A DNA stretch of 64,000 bases from Streptomyces sp. NBRC 109706 (GTDB taxonomy: Bacteria > Actinomycetota > Actinomycetes > Streptomycetales > Streptomycetaceae). Under the pieces are notes generated by a model. The model had not been told where the DNA came from. It did not search any database and worked only from the letters and a program-made list of their open reading frames with translations. Each line of letters begins with the position of its first letter. The stretch's first letter is position 1. Made by a program: the position numbers and the translations under genes. The stretch spans positions 806,001 to 870,000 of the forward strand of contig NZ_BBOM01000004.1 of NCBI RefSeq assembly GCF_000974485.1, written 5' to 3'. Positions 50,983 to 60,758 of this stretch are shown piece by piece.

Positions 50983-51575
50983 CCCAGCAGTCGCTCCACC
51001 GCGTGCCCCGCCCGGACGGCCGCGGCGGGATCGGCGCCGAGCTGGATGGAGTGGTTCAGGCTCATCATGACCCCGTACAGCTCGAAGACCAGCTGCCCCG
51101 GATCCGTCTCCGGCGGCAGCTCCCCCCGCGCCACGGCCGTCCGCAGCTCGCCCGTCAGCCGCCGCGCCCACGCCCGGAACTGGCGGCGGAGCAGCGTCAG
51201 CACCCGGCCGCCCCTGCCGTCGAACTCGAACGTCGAGCTGACAAAGAGACAGCCGCCGGGGAACACCCCCCGCTCCAGATACGAGATCCACGCCGCGCAG
51301 ACGGCGCGCAGCCGGGGCAGCCCGGGGGTGGCGCCCGACGCCGGGCGCCACACCTCCCGGTCGAAGATCACCGCGCCGCGCTCCAACGCGGCCAGCTGCA
51401 GGGCCTCCTTGGTGCCGAAGTGCCCGAGCAGGCCCGACTTGCTGATGCCGAGATCGGCCGCCAGCCGGCCCAGGGTCAACCCGCTCAACCCCTCCACGGA
51501 CGCGACGTCGACGCTCCGCTGGATGATGCGCTCACGGGTCTGCCTGGCCTCGGCCAGGGAGTGACGGGGGCTCAT
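50946..51575 (-). CDS. TetR/AcrR family regulator
   Basis: A 209-residue TetR regulator. The HTH is GLSGLTLGRLAADLGISKSG, then LLGHFGTKEAL. It is divergent from the KAS III gene at 51629 with a clear operator between, so it probably controls that gene and itself. The ligand-binding half contains SYLERGVFPGGCLFVSSTFEFDG, a pattern seen in TetR proteins of the C-terminal TetR_C_6-like group. Confidence 0.88.
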   Translation of the reverse strand: MSPRHSLAEARQTRERIIQRSVDVASVEGLSGLTLGRLAADLGISKSGLLGHFGTKEALQLAALERGAVIFDREVWRPASGATPGLPRLRAVCAAWISYLERGVFPGGCLFVSSTFEFDGRGGRVLTLLRRQFRAWARRLTGELRTAVARGELPPETDPGQLVFELYGVMMSLNHSIQLGADPAAAVRAGHAVERLLGQPAAGSGSKLA

Positions 51576-51601
51576 GTCCCCACTATAGAGACCGTCGGCC
51601 T

Positions 51602-51627
51602 ATAGCGTCCGACCGGTCGGTCGCTAT
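51602..51627. promoter_or_regulatory. TetR operator, 26-bp palindrome
   Basis: ATAGCG (51602-51607) and CGCTAT (51622-51627) flank a GACCGGTC core; 24 of 26 positions are symmetric. It lies 2 bp before the KAS III ATG at 51629 and 26 bp before the TetR start. Confidence 0.85.
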
Positions 51628-51628
51628 C

Positions 51629-52573
51629 ATGCCTCCCATGACGCGCATCCACGCCCTGGGGCACTACCAGCCCGAGCAGGTCCTCACCAACGACGAGCTC
51701 GCCACCATGGTGGACACCGACGACACCTGGATCAGGCAGCGCACCGGGATCGCCACCCGGCACATCGCCAAGGAGGAGTCCGTCGCCGATCTCGCCACCG
51801 CCGCCGCGGGCAAGGCACTGGCCGCGTCCGGGCTCGCGCCCGAGCAGATCGGCCAGGTGATCGTCGCCACCTGCAGCGCCAGGGACCGGGTCCCCAGCAA
51901 CGCGGCCAGGGTCGCCGGCCGGCTCGGCATCCCCGACGCCGTCACCTTCGACCTCAACAACGGCTGCGCCGGCTTCACCACCGCGCTCGCCACCGCCGAC
52001 CACACGGTACGCGCCGGCGCCGCCTCCCACGCGCTGGTGATCGGCGCCGAGCGGATGTCCGAGGTCACCGACTGGACCGACCGCTCCAGCTGCGTCCTGC
52101 TCGGCGACGGGGCCGGCGCGGCCATCGTCAGCCACGACGGCCCGGCCGACGGCATCGGCCCGGTCGTCTGGGGCTCCGACCCGTCGCGGGCCGGCGCCGT
52201 CCGTCTTGAGGGCGCCTGGCAGCCCAGGTTCGGCCAGGAGGGCCAGACGGTCTTCCGCTGGGCCACCACCGAGTTGGCGCCCATCGCCCGGCTCGCCTGC
52301 GAACGGGCCGGCGTCGCGCCCTCCGAACTGGCCGGCATCGTCACCCACCAGGCCAATCTGCGCATCATCGAATCCCTGGCCCGCCAGCTGAAGGCCCCCG
52401 ACGCCGTGGTCGCCACGGATGTCGTGCACTCCGGCAACACCTCGGCCGCCTCGGTGCCGCTGGCGCTGGCCAAGCTGGTCGAACGCCGCGAGATCCCGAT
52501 CGGCGCCCCCGTCCTCCTCTTCGCCTTCGGCGGCGGCCTCGCCTGGGCCGGCCAGGTCATCCGCTGCCCCTGA
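51629..52573 (+). CDS. 3-oxoacyl-ACP synthase III-like (second KAS III)
   Basis: A 314-residue FabH-like thiolase-fold enzyme. The triad is intact: Cys113 in NGCAGFTT, His in VTHQANLRII and Asn in SGNTSAASVP. It condenses acyl-CoA with malonyl-ACP or catalyses a related acyl transfer. It is separate from the housekeeping fabH at 55080 and under its own TetR. No ribosome-binding site is visible; ATG 51629 is almost in the operator, and ATG 51638 is an alternative. Confidence 0.88.
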   Translation: MPPMTRIHALGHYQPEQVLTNDELATMVDTDDTWIRQRTGIATRHIAKEESVADLATAAAGKALAASGLAPEQIGQVIVATCSARDRVPSNAARVAGRLGIPDAVTFDLNNGCAGFTTALATADHTVRAGAASHALVIGAERMSEVTDWTDRSSCVLLGDGAGAAIVSHDGPADGIGPVVWGSDPSRAGAVRLEGAWQPRFGQEGQTVFRWATTELAPIARLACERAGVAPSELAGIVTHQANLRIIESLARQLKAPDAVVATDVVHSGNTSAASVPLALAKLVERREIPIGAPVLLFAFGGGLAWAGQVIRCP

Positions 52574-52587
52574 GGGACCACCGTGAC

Positions 52588-52614
52588 CCAGCCGGCACTG
52601 TCAGTGCCGGCTGG
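52588..52614. terminator. terminator hairpin
   Basis: Perfect 13-bp arms (52588-52600 and 52602-52614) with a single central base, 14 bp past the KAS III stop. Confidence 0.75.
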
Positions 52615-52626
52615 CACGATGCACCC

Positions 52627-53263
52627 ATGACCGATGCGACCGCCATCCGAACGTACTGGGACGCCGCTGCCGACACCTTCGACGACGAGCCGGACCACGG
52701 CCTGCGCCAGGAGCCGACCCGTGCGGCATGGGCCAGCCGCCTGGCCTCCTGGATACCGGGCGCCGAGCAGGACGTTCTCGACGTGGGGTGTGGCACCGGC
52801 TCGCTCTCCCGGCTGGTGGCCGAGGCAGGCCATCGGGTCACCGGCGTTGACCTCGCCCCGAGGATGGTCGATCAGGCGCGCGCGAAACTGGCCGCCGCCG
52901 GCCTTCGGGGCCGGTTTCCGGTGGGCGACGCCGAGGCCCCGCCCACCGGCGGGGGCACCTTCGACGTCGTCCTGTCCCGGCACCTGGTGTGGACGCTGCC
53001 CGACCCCCGTGCCGCGCTGCGCGCCTGGGGCGCGCGGCTTCGTCCGGGGGGCACGCTCCTGCGGGGCGGTGGCGGGAGGCGGGCCAGGCCTATGTCGCCG
53101 GGCGGGGGAGCTGCCCTCGCACGGTGGCGTGGCCGCGGCGGAGTTGGCCGACGCAGTCCGCCCCCTCGTCGCCCGGCTGCGCGTCGAGCCCCTCACGAGC
53201 GATCCCACCCTCTGGGGCGGCCCGGTAGCCGACGAACGCTACGCCCTGATAGCCCAGGTCTGA
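52627..53263 (+). pseudogene. SAM-dependent methyltransferase with two frameshifts
   Basis: The N-terminal 120 residues are a class I methyltransferase (motif I VLDVGCGTGSLSRLVAEAG, then VTGVDLAPRMV and a motif near LSRHLVWTLPDPRAAL). At GTLL (about 53060) the expected sequence GRWREAGQAYVAGR continues in a second frame, and ELPSHGGVAAAELADAVRPLV onwards in a third, ending ERYALIAQV at 53263. Two indels disrupt it. It may be real decay or assembly error in GC-rich sequence. Confidence 0.78.
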
Positions 53264-53315
53264 TCCGCCCATGCGAGGCCCGCGCCGCCTCCCCGCCGCG
53301 CAGCGGCGGAACGAG

Positions 53316-53348
53316 GAGGGGGCCCCGGGCTCCGCCCGGGGCCCCCTC
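53316..53348. terminator. terminator of the fab operon
   Basis: Perfect 15-bp GC-rich arms (53316-53330 and 53334-53348) with a 3-nt loop, 23 bp past the fabF stop on the minus strand. Confidence 0.85.
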
Positions 53349-53370
53349 AACAGGCGGCTGAGCTGCGCGG

Positions 53371-54633
53371 CTACACCGTGCGGAGGGCGAGGACCACGTT
53401 GTGGCCGCCGAAGCCGAAGGAGTCGCTGAGGGCGGCGATGGTGCCGCTGGGGAGTTCGCGGGGCTTGCCGACCACGATGTCGGCGTTCACCTCGGGGTCG
53501 AGGTTGTCCACGTTGATCGTCGGGGGCGCCGTCCGGTGGTAGAGGGCGAGCGCCGTCGCCACCGTGGCGACGCCGCCGGCGCCGCCCAGCAGATGGCCCG
53601 TCATCGACTTGGTCGCCGAGATCGCCACCTGGTCCAGATGCTCGCCGAAGACCTCCCGCAACGCCCGCACCTCGGCCAGGTCGCCCTGGGGCGTCGACGT
53701 GGCGTGCGCGTTCGCGTGGGCCAGCTGCTCCGGCTTCAGATCGGTGTTGGCCAGCAGATGCCGCAGCGCCATCGCGATACCCCGGCCCGTCGGCTCCGGC
53801 TGTGCGATGTGGTGCGCGTCGGAGGAGAGCCCCTGACCGAGCAGTTCGCAGTACACCCGGGCGCCCCGTCGCGCCGCGTGGTCGGCGGACTCCAGCACCA
53901 CTATGCCGGAGCCCTCGCCCAGCACGAAGCCGGTGCGGTCCACATCGAACGGCCGGGAGGCCGTCTTCGGGTGCTCGTTGTCCTTGGACATCGCCATCAT
54001 GTTGGCGAAGGCCGCGATCGGCAGCGGATGGACGCTGGCCTCCGTGCCGCCGGCCACCACCACATCGGCGCGACCGGAACGGATCATGTCCCAGGCGTAG
54101 CCCACCGCCTCCGCGCCCGACGCGCAGGCGCTCACCGGGGTGTGCGTGCCGGCGCGCGCGCCCACGTCCAGACTCACGTTGGCCGAGGGGCTGTTGGGCA
54201 TCAGCATCGGGACCGTGTGCGGCGACACCTTACGGGCGCCGAGCTCCCTGAGCCGGTCGTACTGGCTCAGCAGCGTGGTCACTCCACCGATGCCGGAGGC
54301 CACCACGGCGCCCAACCGATCGGGATCGACATCCGCGTCCTCGCCGGCTCTGCCCTGGAAGCCGGCGTCCGCCCACGCCTCCCTGGCCGAGATCAGCGCG
54401 AACTGGGCCGACCTGTCCAGCTTGCGGGCCTGCGGTCTGGGCAGGACCTCACTCGGATCGACCGCGGCGGTCGCGGCGAAGGTGACCGGGAGATCGGCCG
54501 CCCACTCCTGGGTGAGGGGACGCGCGCCGGACTCACCGGCGAGCATGGCCTCCCAGGTGGTCGCGCTGTCGCCACCCAGCGGTGTGGTTGCGCCGACACC
54601 GGTGACAACCACCGCTCGATTGGTCGCGTTCAC
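53371..54633 (-). CDS. fabF: 3-oxoacyl-ACP synthase II (FabF)
   Basis: A 420-residue KAS II. Cys170 is in the SACASGAEA active site, with histidines in NAHATSTPQGD and MTGHLLGGAG. It elongates acyl-ACP in type II fatty acid synthesis. It is the last gene of the fasR-fabD-fabH-acpP-fabF set, 89 bp after acpP. Confidence 0.95.
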   Translation of the reverse strand: MNATNRAVVVTGVGATTPLGGDSATTWEAMLAGESGARPLTQEWAADLPVTFAATAAVDPSEVLPRPQARKLDRSAQFALISAREAWADAGFQGRAGEDADVDPDRLGAVVASGIGGVTTLLSQYDRLRELGARKVSPHTVPMLMPNSPSANVSLDVGARAGTHTPVSACASGAEAVGYAWDMIRSGRADVVVAGGTEASVHPLPIAAFANMMAMSKDNEHPKTASRPFDVDRTGFVLGEGSGIVVLESADHAARRGARVYCELLGQGLSSDAHHIAQPEPTGRGIAMALRHLLANTDLKPEQLAHANAHATSTPQGDLAEVRALREVFGEHLDQVAISATKSMTGHLLGGAGGVATVATALALYHRTAPPTINVDNLDPEVNADIVVGKPRELPSGTIAALSDSFGFGGHNVVLALRTV

Positions 54634-54722
54634 AGTTCTCTTACTCCGCTAGATCGGGGATGGTGCCGCAGGCCACCCCGAAGGGTGGCGAACAGCGCGT
54701 GGAGCCTCGGGGGTCTTCCCCG

Positions 54723-54971
54723 TCAGCCCTGGTGGTCGGCGATGTAACCGACGGCGTCGCCCACGGTCTTGAGGCCCTTGACGTCGTCGTCAGGGATCTT
54801 GACGCCGAAGCGCTCCTCGGCGGCGACGACCACCTCGACCATGGACAGCGAGTCGACGTCGAGGTCGTCGGTGAACGACTTCTCCTCGGTCACCTCGTCG
54901 TTGGGGATACCGGCGATCTCGTTCACGATCTCGGCGAGACCGGCGATGATCTCTTCCCGGCTGGCAGCCAT
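54723..54971 (-). CDS. acpP: acyl carrier protein
   Basis: An 82-residue ACP. The phosphopantetheine Ser41 is in DLDVDSLSMVEVV, and the acidic helical pattern is typical. AAGGAG precedes the ATG. Housekeeping carrier for fatty acid synthesis. Confidence 0.95.
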   Translation of the reverse strand: MAASREEIIAGLAEIVNEIAGIPNDEVTEEKSFTDDLDVDSLSMVEVVVAAEERFGVKIPDDDVKGLKTVGDAVGYIADHQG

Positions 54972-55079
54972 GACGGCGCTCCTTCGTATGCTGCGGTGGA
55001 TACCGCGCGGATGTTGATCCATGGACCCTCGCGGTGAACCCGGATGAAACGCTCGGGTCCTGGCCGGTGAGGTCCTTGC

Positions 55080-56081
<1,002 letters not shown>

Positions 56082-56090
56082 GTCCTGCTC

Positions 56091-57047
56091 CTATTCGGCT
56101 GTCTCGTGGGCTCGGTCCGCGTACTCGGCTATGAGCGCGCGGGCCGACTCCAACTGTTCCGGGCGCTTGATCGCGACCCGGGTCACGCCGGGCAGGTTCC
56201 GCCGGGCCAGGCTCGCCAACGTGCCGGCCGGCAGCAGCTCGATCAGCGCGGTGGCCCCCATCTGCTGGAACGTCTCCACGCACAGATCCCAGCGGACCGG
56301 GCTCGACACCTGCGCCACCAGCCGGCGCAGCACCTCGGCGCCGTCCGTGAGCGCGGCGCCGTCCGCGTTCGACACGAACGGAACGCCCGGATCCGCCGGC
56401 GTGAGCCCGGCCACCGCCCGCTCCATCTCGGCGACGGCCGGCTCCATGTACGTGGTGTGGAAGGCGCCTGCCACCTTGAGCGGCAGCACCCGCGCCTTGT
56501 CGGGCTTGTCGGCGAAGAGCGCCGCCAGCTGCTCCAGCGTGCCGGCCGCGACCAGCTGGCCACCGCCGTTGTTGTTGGCGACCGTGAGGCCCAACTTGTC
56601 CAGCGTCGCGGCCACCTCGTCCGGGTCGCCGCCCAACACGGCGGACATCCCCGTCTCGGTGACCGAGGCGGCCTCGGCCATGGCGCTCGCCCTGCGGGCC
56701 ACCAGCGCCATCGCCTCGCGTTCCGTCAGGGCACCGGCGACGACCGCCGCCGGCAGCTCGCCGACGCTGTGCCCGGCGACCGCGCCCAGCACCCGGGCCG
56801 GCGCGGGCGCCGACTCCGCGCCGAACAGCTCATGGGCGGACAGCAGGGCGCCGGCCACCAGCAGGGGCTGGGCGATCGCGGTGTTTCTGATCTCGTCGGC
56901 ATCCGCCTCTGTTCCATAACGGATCAGATCGAGGCCGACCACTTCGGACCAGTCGCCAAGGCGATCGGCCACTCCAGGAAGTTCGAGCCACGGTTCGAGA
57001 AAGCCAGGGGCCTGGGAGCCCTGGCCGGGGGCGACGAGTACGAGCAC
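56091..57047 (-). CDS. fabD: malonyl-CoA:ACP transacylase (FabD)
   Basis: A 318-residue acyltransferase. GQGS is at residues 8-11 and Ser94 in AGHSVGE; the catalytic His is in GAFHTTYM. It loads malonyl units on ACP. GTG 57047 is chosen because the conserved N-terminus VLVLVAPGQG begins there and GGGAGA precedes it; an in-frame ATG 78 bp upstream would add residues without homology. Confidence 0.94.
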   Translation of the reverse strand: MLVLVAPGQGSQAPGFLEPWLELPGVADRLGDWSEVVGLDLIRYGTEADADEIRNTAIAQPLLVAGALLSAHELFGAESAPAPARVLGAVAGHSVGELPAAVVAGALTEREAMALVARRASAMAEAASVTETGMSAVLGGDPDEVAATLDKLGLTVANNNGGGQLVAAGTLEQLAALFADKPDKARVLPLKVAGAFHTTYMEPAVAEMERAVAGLTPADPGVPFVSNADGAALTDGAEVLRRLVAQVSSPVRWDLCVETFQQMGATALIELLPAGTLASLARRNLPGVTRVAIKRPEQLESARALIAEYADRAHETAE

Positions 57048-57135
57048 CTTCTCACTCTCTCCCGGTTCGGGGGTTCGCCACCGGTGGTGGCGAGAACGAA
57101 GAACAGTCGTTGGATTTGTAGCCATCCCATAAAAG

Positions 57136-58332
57136 TCAGGCGGCGGGATCTCCGTCAGCGAGCCGACCGAGCATCAGGGCGATGCGCAGTGTAAAGGCCG
57201 ACCGCACATCGGAAGGGGGCCACCCGGTGACATCAGTCACACGTCTGAGGCGGTAGCGAACGGTGTTGGGATGTACAAACAACATTCTGGCCGCACCCTC
57301 CAGACTGCTGGCCTGCTCCAGATAGACGCTCAACGTCTCCAGCAGCGCCGAGCCCGCCTCCTGCAGCGGTCTGTAGATCTCCTCCAGCAGCAGCGTGCGC
57401 GCCGCCGGATCGCCGGCCATCGCACGCTCCGGCAGCAGATCGTCGGCCAGCACCGGACGCGGCGCGTCCGGCCAGGCGGCGCAGGCCCGCAGGCCGGCCG
57501 CCGCGGCCCGCGCGGAGCTGGTCGCCGACAGCAGATCCCGCACCACCGGGCCCGCCACCACGGGACCCTCGGCGAACGGTCCGATCAGCGCCTTCGCCGC
57601 CTGCACCGGATCGTCGCTGCCCCCCGCGATCACCACCAGCCGCTTGCCCAGCACGCCGGTCAGCACCTGGAGCTTCGCGTACCGGGCCGCCCGGCGGATC
57701 GCCTCCACCGTCAACTCGCTGTCGCCGCTGGGCGCGCTGCCCAGCACCACCACCACATGCTCGGGGGTACGCCAGCCCAACGCGGCCGCCCTGGACACGT
57801 CGCTCTCGTCGGCCTCGCCCGACACCACCGCGTTGACCACCAGCGATTCGAGCCGCGCGTCCCAGGCGCCGCGCGCCTCGGCGGCCTGGGCGTAGACCTG
57901 CGCGGTCGCGAACGCGATCTCCCTGGCATAGACCAGCAGCGCGTTGCGCAGCGCCATCTCGCTGCCCGACGGCGCGAGTTCGTCCACCGCCGACTCCATG
58001 ACCTCGATGGTGGTGCGCACCATCTCGACCGTCTGCCGCAGGGTCACCGCCCGGGTCAGCTCGCGGGGCGCGGTACCGAAGACATCGGTGCTGATCGCCT
58101 GCGGGGTGTCCGGGTGCCGGAACCACTCGGTGAACGCGGCGATCCCCGCCTGGGCGACCAGCCCGATCCAGGAGCGGTTCTCCGGCGGCATGGCGCGGTA
58201 CCAGGACAACTGCTGATCCATCCGCGCGATCGCGGCGGCGGCCAGCTTGCCCGAGGACTGCTCAAGGCGGCGAACGGTGGCGGCATGAGCCTGCTTCTCA
58301 TCGGCATCGGACACGGGTCCAGCCTGCCTCAT
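57136..58332 (-). CDS. fasR: FasR-type PucR/CdaR-family regulator of fatty acid synthesis
   Basis: A 398-residue regulator with a C-terminal PucR-type HTH (ASSLEGAARMLFVHPNTVRY, then RLRRV). Its position directly upstream of fabD and its sequence match FasR, known in S. coelicolor to activate the fabD-fabH-acpP-fabF operon. ATG 58332 (MRQAGPVSDADEK) has GAGGGAA just upstream. It is divergent from the pirin gene. Confidence 0.92.
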   Translation of the reverse strand: MRQAGPVSDADEKQAHAATVRRLEQSSGKLAAAAIARMDQQLSWYRAMPPENRSWIGLVAQAGIAAFTEWFRHPDTPQAISTDVFGTAPRELTRAVTLRQTVEMVRTTIEVMESAVDELAPSGSEMALRNALLVYAREIAFATAQVYAQAAEARGAWDARLESLVVNAVVSGEADESDVSRAAALGWRTPEHVVVVLGSAPSGDSELTVEAIRRAARYAKLQVLTGVLGKRLVVIAGGSDDPVQAAKALIGPFAEGPVVAGPVVRDLLSATSSARAAAAGLRACAAWPDAPRPVLADDLLPERAMAGDPAARTLLLEEIYRPLQEAGSALLETLSVYLEQASSLEGAARMLFVHPNTVRYRLRRVTDVTGWPPSDVRSAFTLRIALMLGRLADGDPAA

Positions 58333-58408
58333 TTCCCTCGGCCCCATGCCCCGGGGGGTGTCACCCGGTGCCGTGGAGGCGGCCGAAGTGCGGGATAACC
58401 TGGGCGTC

Positions 58409-59137
58409 ATGTCGCGAACCGGGGTGCGAATCGTGCGGGCCGACGACCGCTACCGGGGCGGCGACCCGCCCGCCGGAATCGACACCAGGCACGCGTTCTC
58501 CTTCGGCGACTTCTACGACCCGGACAACCTGCGCTTCGGCCAACTGACCGCCTGCAACGAGGAACGGCTGGCCCCGGGGGCCGGCTTCGCGCCGCACCCG
58601 CACCGGGATGTGGAGATCGTCAGCTGGGTGATCGAGGGCGAGCTGACCCACGAGGACGACACCGGGGCGCGCACGGTCGTCCGGGCCGGCGATCTGGCCC
58701 GGCTGACCGCCGGCGGCGGCGTGCGGCACAGCGAACGCAACGAAGGGACGCGGCCGCTGCGGTTCGCGCAGATGTGGCTCGTCCCCGAAGAGCCGGGCGG
58801 CGCAGCCGAGTACGAGGTGGTGCGCGGTTTCGAGCCCGGCACCCCGTACCGGCTTCCGCGCACCTCGGCCACCCTGCGGCTGCTGCGGCTGGCCGCCGGC
58901 GAGCCCGCCGGGCTCCCGCCAGGACCGCTGCGCCATCTGCAACTCATGTCGGGCTCGGCCGAGCTGGTCGCCTCCGGCGCGGTGGGCCGCGCCCGCCTGG
59001 CGGCGGGCGACAGCGCGCGGCTCGGCACGCCGCACGCGGTGACCCTGACCGCCCGCACCCCGACCGAAGCCCTCCTCTGGCACCTGGCCGGCACCCCGGC
59101 TGCCCCAAGCCCCCGGCCGCTGCCCCCTGACTCCTGA
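58409..59137 (+). CDS. pirin family protein
   Basis: A 242-residue cupin of the pirin family. It has DTRHAFSFGDFYDPDNLRFG near the start, metal-binding histidines in GFAPHPHRDVEIVSWVIEGELTHED, and VRHSERNEG. Family members are iron-binding; some are quercetinases. The C-terminal half is less conserved and proline-rich at the end. It is separated from fasR by 76 bp of divergent promoter. Confidence 0.88.
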   Translation: MSRTGVRIVRADDRYRGGDPPAGIDTRHAFSFGDFYDPDNLRFGQLTACNEERLAPGAGFAPHPHRDVEIVSWVIEGELTHEDDTGARTVVRAGDLARLTAGGGVRHSERNEGTRPLRFAQMWLVPEEPGGAAEYEVVRGFEPGTPYRLPRTSATLRLLRLAAGEPAGLPPGPLRHLQLMSGSAELVASGAVGRARLAAGDSARLGTPHAVTLTARTPTEALLWHLAGTPAAPSPRPLPPDS

Positions 59138-59813
59138 CCTCCCGGCCCCTCGCCTCGACCTGCCAGCCGAGCCCTTGCCGGGCCCCGGGCCCGCTCGGTC
59201 TTGACCCTCCTGACCCTGGCAGGCTTTGGTCTGCCCGGCCTCGGCCCGGGCCCGGTTTCGGCCAACGCCTGCCCGGCCTCGCCCTGTCGGGTCCCGACCC
59301 CGGCTCGACGCGAACCGCCCGGGCCCGCCTGGCCCCAGGGCTCCGGGCCCGGCGGCCCGTTGAGCCCCGGGTTCGGGCTCGCGGCCGGTGGTCTGCTGAG
59401 CCCCCGGGCCGGGCCTTGGGCCCGCTCGGTCTGACCCTCCTGGCCCTGGCGGCCCGAGCCTGCCGGGCCTTGGCCTGTCCGGCCCGGGCCCGCCCGGTTT
59501 CTGCGCCGGCCTGCCCGGCCCGACTGCCTGTGCCCGCGAAGCCGTACCCGGCCCCGGGCCCCGTCGGTTGGGGCCTGCCCGGCCTCGGGTTCGTTGGGCC
59601 CCGGCCTTGGGCCGGGCGCCGTGAGCGTGTCAGGGCTTGCCGACCGAGTCCTCCACGGCCCGTCCAACCCCACCCACTACTGCAGTTCGCTGCCGAGCCC
59701 CGCCCCCGGGCTCGGTTTCGGCCAACGCCTGCCCGGCCTGGGGCCAGACCCGCTGAGCCCGGGCCCCGTCGGTTGGGGGCCCCGCCCGGGCCCGTCCGGT
59801 CCCAGGGCCGGGG
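59138..59813. repeat. GC-rich, repeat-laden intergenic region
   Basis: A 676-bp stretch with no supported gene, made of Pro/Gly-like GGGCCCG blocks. Exact or near-exact direct repeats include a 33-34-bp unit at 59187-59220 and 59418-59450 (one indel and one substitution), a 27-bp unit at 59253-59279 and 59713-59739, and a 21-bp unit at 59553-59573 and 59758-59778. Confidence 0.75.
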
Positions 59814-60644
59814 TCAGGGGGTGCCCGGCCCCGGGCTGAGCTCGGTGAGGATCGCGTCGGTGAGGGCCGGCCAGATGTCGGTGGCCCAGGGGCCGAAGGG
59901 GCGGTCGGTGAGGGTGGCGCAGGCGGCGCCCGCGTCCGGGTCGATCCAGAGGAACGTGCCGGACTGGCCGAAGTGGCCGAAGGTGCGCGGCGAGGAGAGG
60001 GCGCCCGTCCAGTGCGGGGACTTGTGGTCGCGGAGCGAGAAGCCGAGGCCCCAGTCGTTCGGCTTCTGGTGGCCGTAGCCGGGCAGCACGCCGTTGAGGC
60101 CGGGGAAGACCACGGATGTCGCCTCGTCCAGCGTCTCGCGGGCCAGCAGCCGGGGGGAGAGCAGTTCGGCGCCGAAGCGCAGCAGGTCGGCGACGGAGGA
60201 GACGCCGTCCTTGGCGGGGGAGCCCGGCAGCTCCGTCGCCGTCAGGCCGAGCGGCTCGCACACCGCCTGCCGCAGATACTCGGCGAACGGCATTCCCGTG
60301 GCCTTGGCGATGACATCGCCCAGCACCTCGAAGCCGGCGTTGGAGTAGAGCCTGCGCTGTCCCGGCGGCGCCATCGCGCGGTGCTCGTCGAAGGCGAGCC
60401 CGGAGGCGTGCGCCAGCAGATGGCGGACCGTGGAGCCCTCGGGGCCCGCCGGATCGTCCAGCTCGATCGCGCCCTCCTCGACCGCTATCAGCGCGGCGTA
60501 GGCGGTCAGCGGCTTGGTGACGCTGGCCAACGGAAAGGCCAGCTCGATCGGCCCCCGGGCGCCGGCCACCGCGCCGTCGGCGGTGACCACACCGGTGGCC
60601 ACCGTGTCCACCGGCCAGCTGTCGATCAACTCCAGGCTTCGCAT
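59814..60644 (-). CDS. beta-lactamase-fold serine hydrolase
   Basis: A 276-residue class C beta-lactamase/D-Ala-carboxypeptidase-fold hydrolase. The catalytic Ser-x-x-Lys is ASVTKPL (near residue 40), the tyrosine is in YSNAGFEVLGDV (about 100) and the third motif resembles FGHFGQSGTFLWID. No signal peptide is seen from the ATG at 60644. An esterase or peptidase role is likely. Confidence 0.87.
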   Translation of the reverse strand: MRSLELIDSWPVDTVATGVVTADGAVAGARGPIELAFPLASVTKPLTAYAALIAVEEGAIELDDPAGPEGSTVRHLLAHASGLAFDEHRAMAPPGQRRLYSNAGFEVLGDVIAKATGMPFAEYLRQAVCEPLGLTATELPGSPAKDGVSSVADLLRFGAELLSPRLLARETLDEATSVVFPGLNGVLPGYGHQKPNDWGLGFSLRDHKSPHWTGALSSPRTFGHFGQSGTFLWIDPDAGAACATLTDRPFGPWATDIWPALTDAILTELSPGPGTP

Positions 60645-60720
60645 GCCGCCGAGCGTAGCGCGGCGCTCCGACAACGGGCCTTCTGGCCCCGGGCCCAGGA
60701 GGCCCGAGGCGAGTAACCGC

Positions 60721-60751
60721 TTGCCTGGAGTGCACTCCAACCTTCTAGCGT
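60721..60751 (+). promoter_or_regulatory. MerR-type promoter with 19-bp spacer
   Basis: -35 TTGCCT (60721-60726) and -10 TAGCGT (60746-60751) are separated by 19 bp, the long spacing typical of MerR-controlled promoters. The palindrome TGGAGTGCACTCCA (60726-60739) fills the spacer. The start codon at 60759 lies about 7 bp after the -10 element, so the message is probably leaderless. Confidence 0.85.
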
Positions 60752-60758
60752 GGAGGCC

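Noticed and set aside
59161..60078. Proline/glycine-rich open frames between pirin and the hydrolase
   Set aside because: They follow the repeat composition and lack ribosome-binding sites and family similarity.
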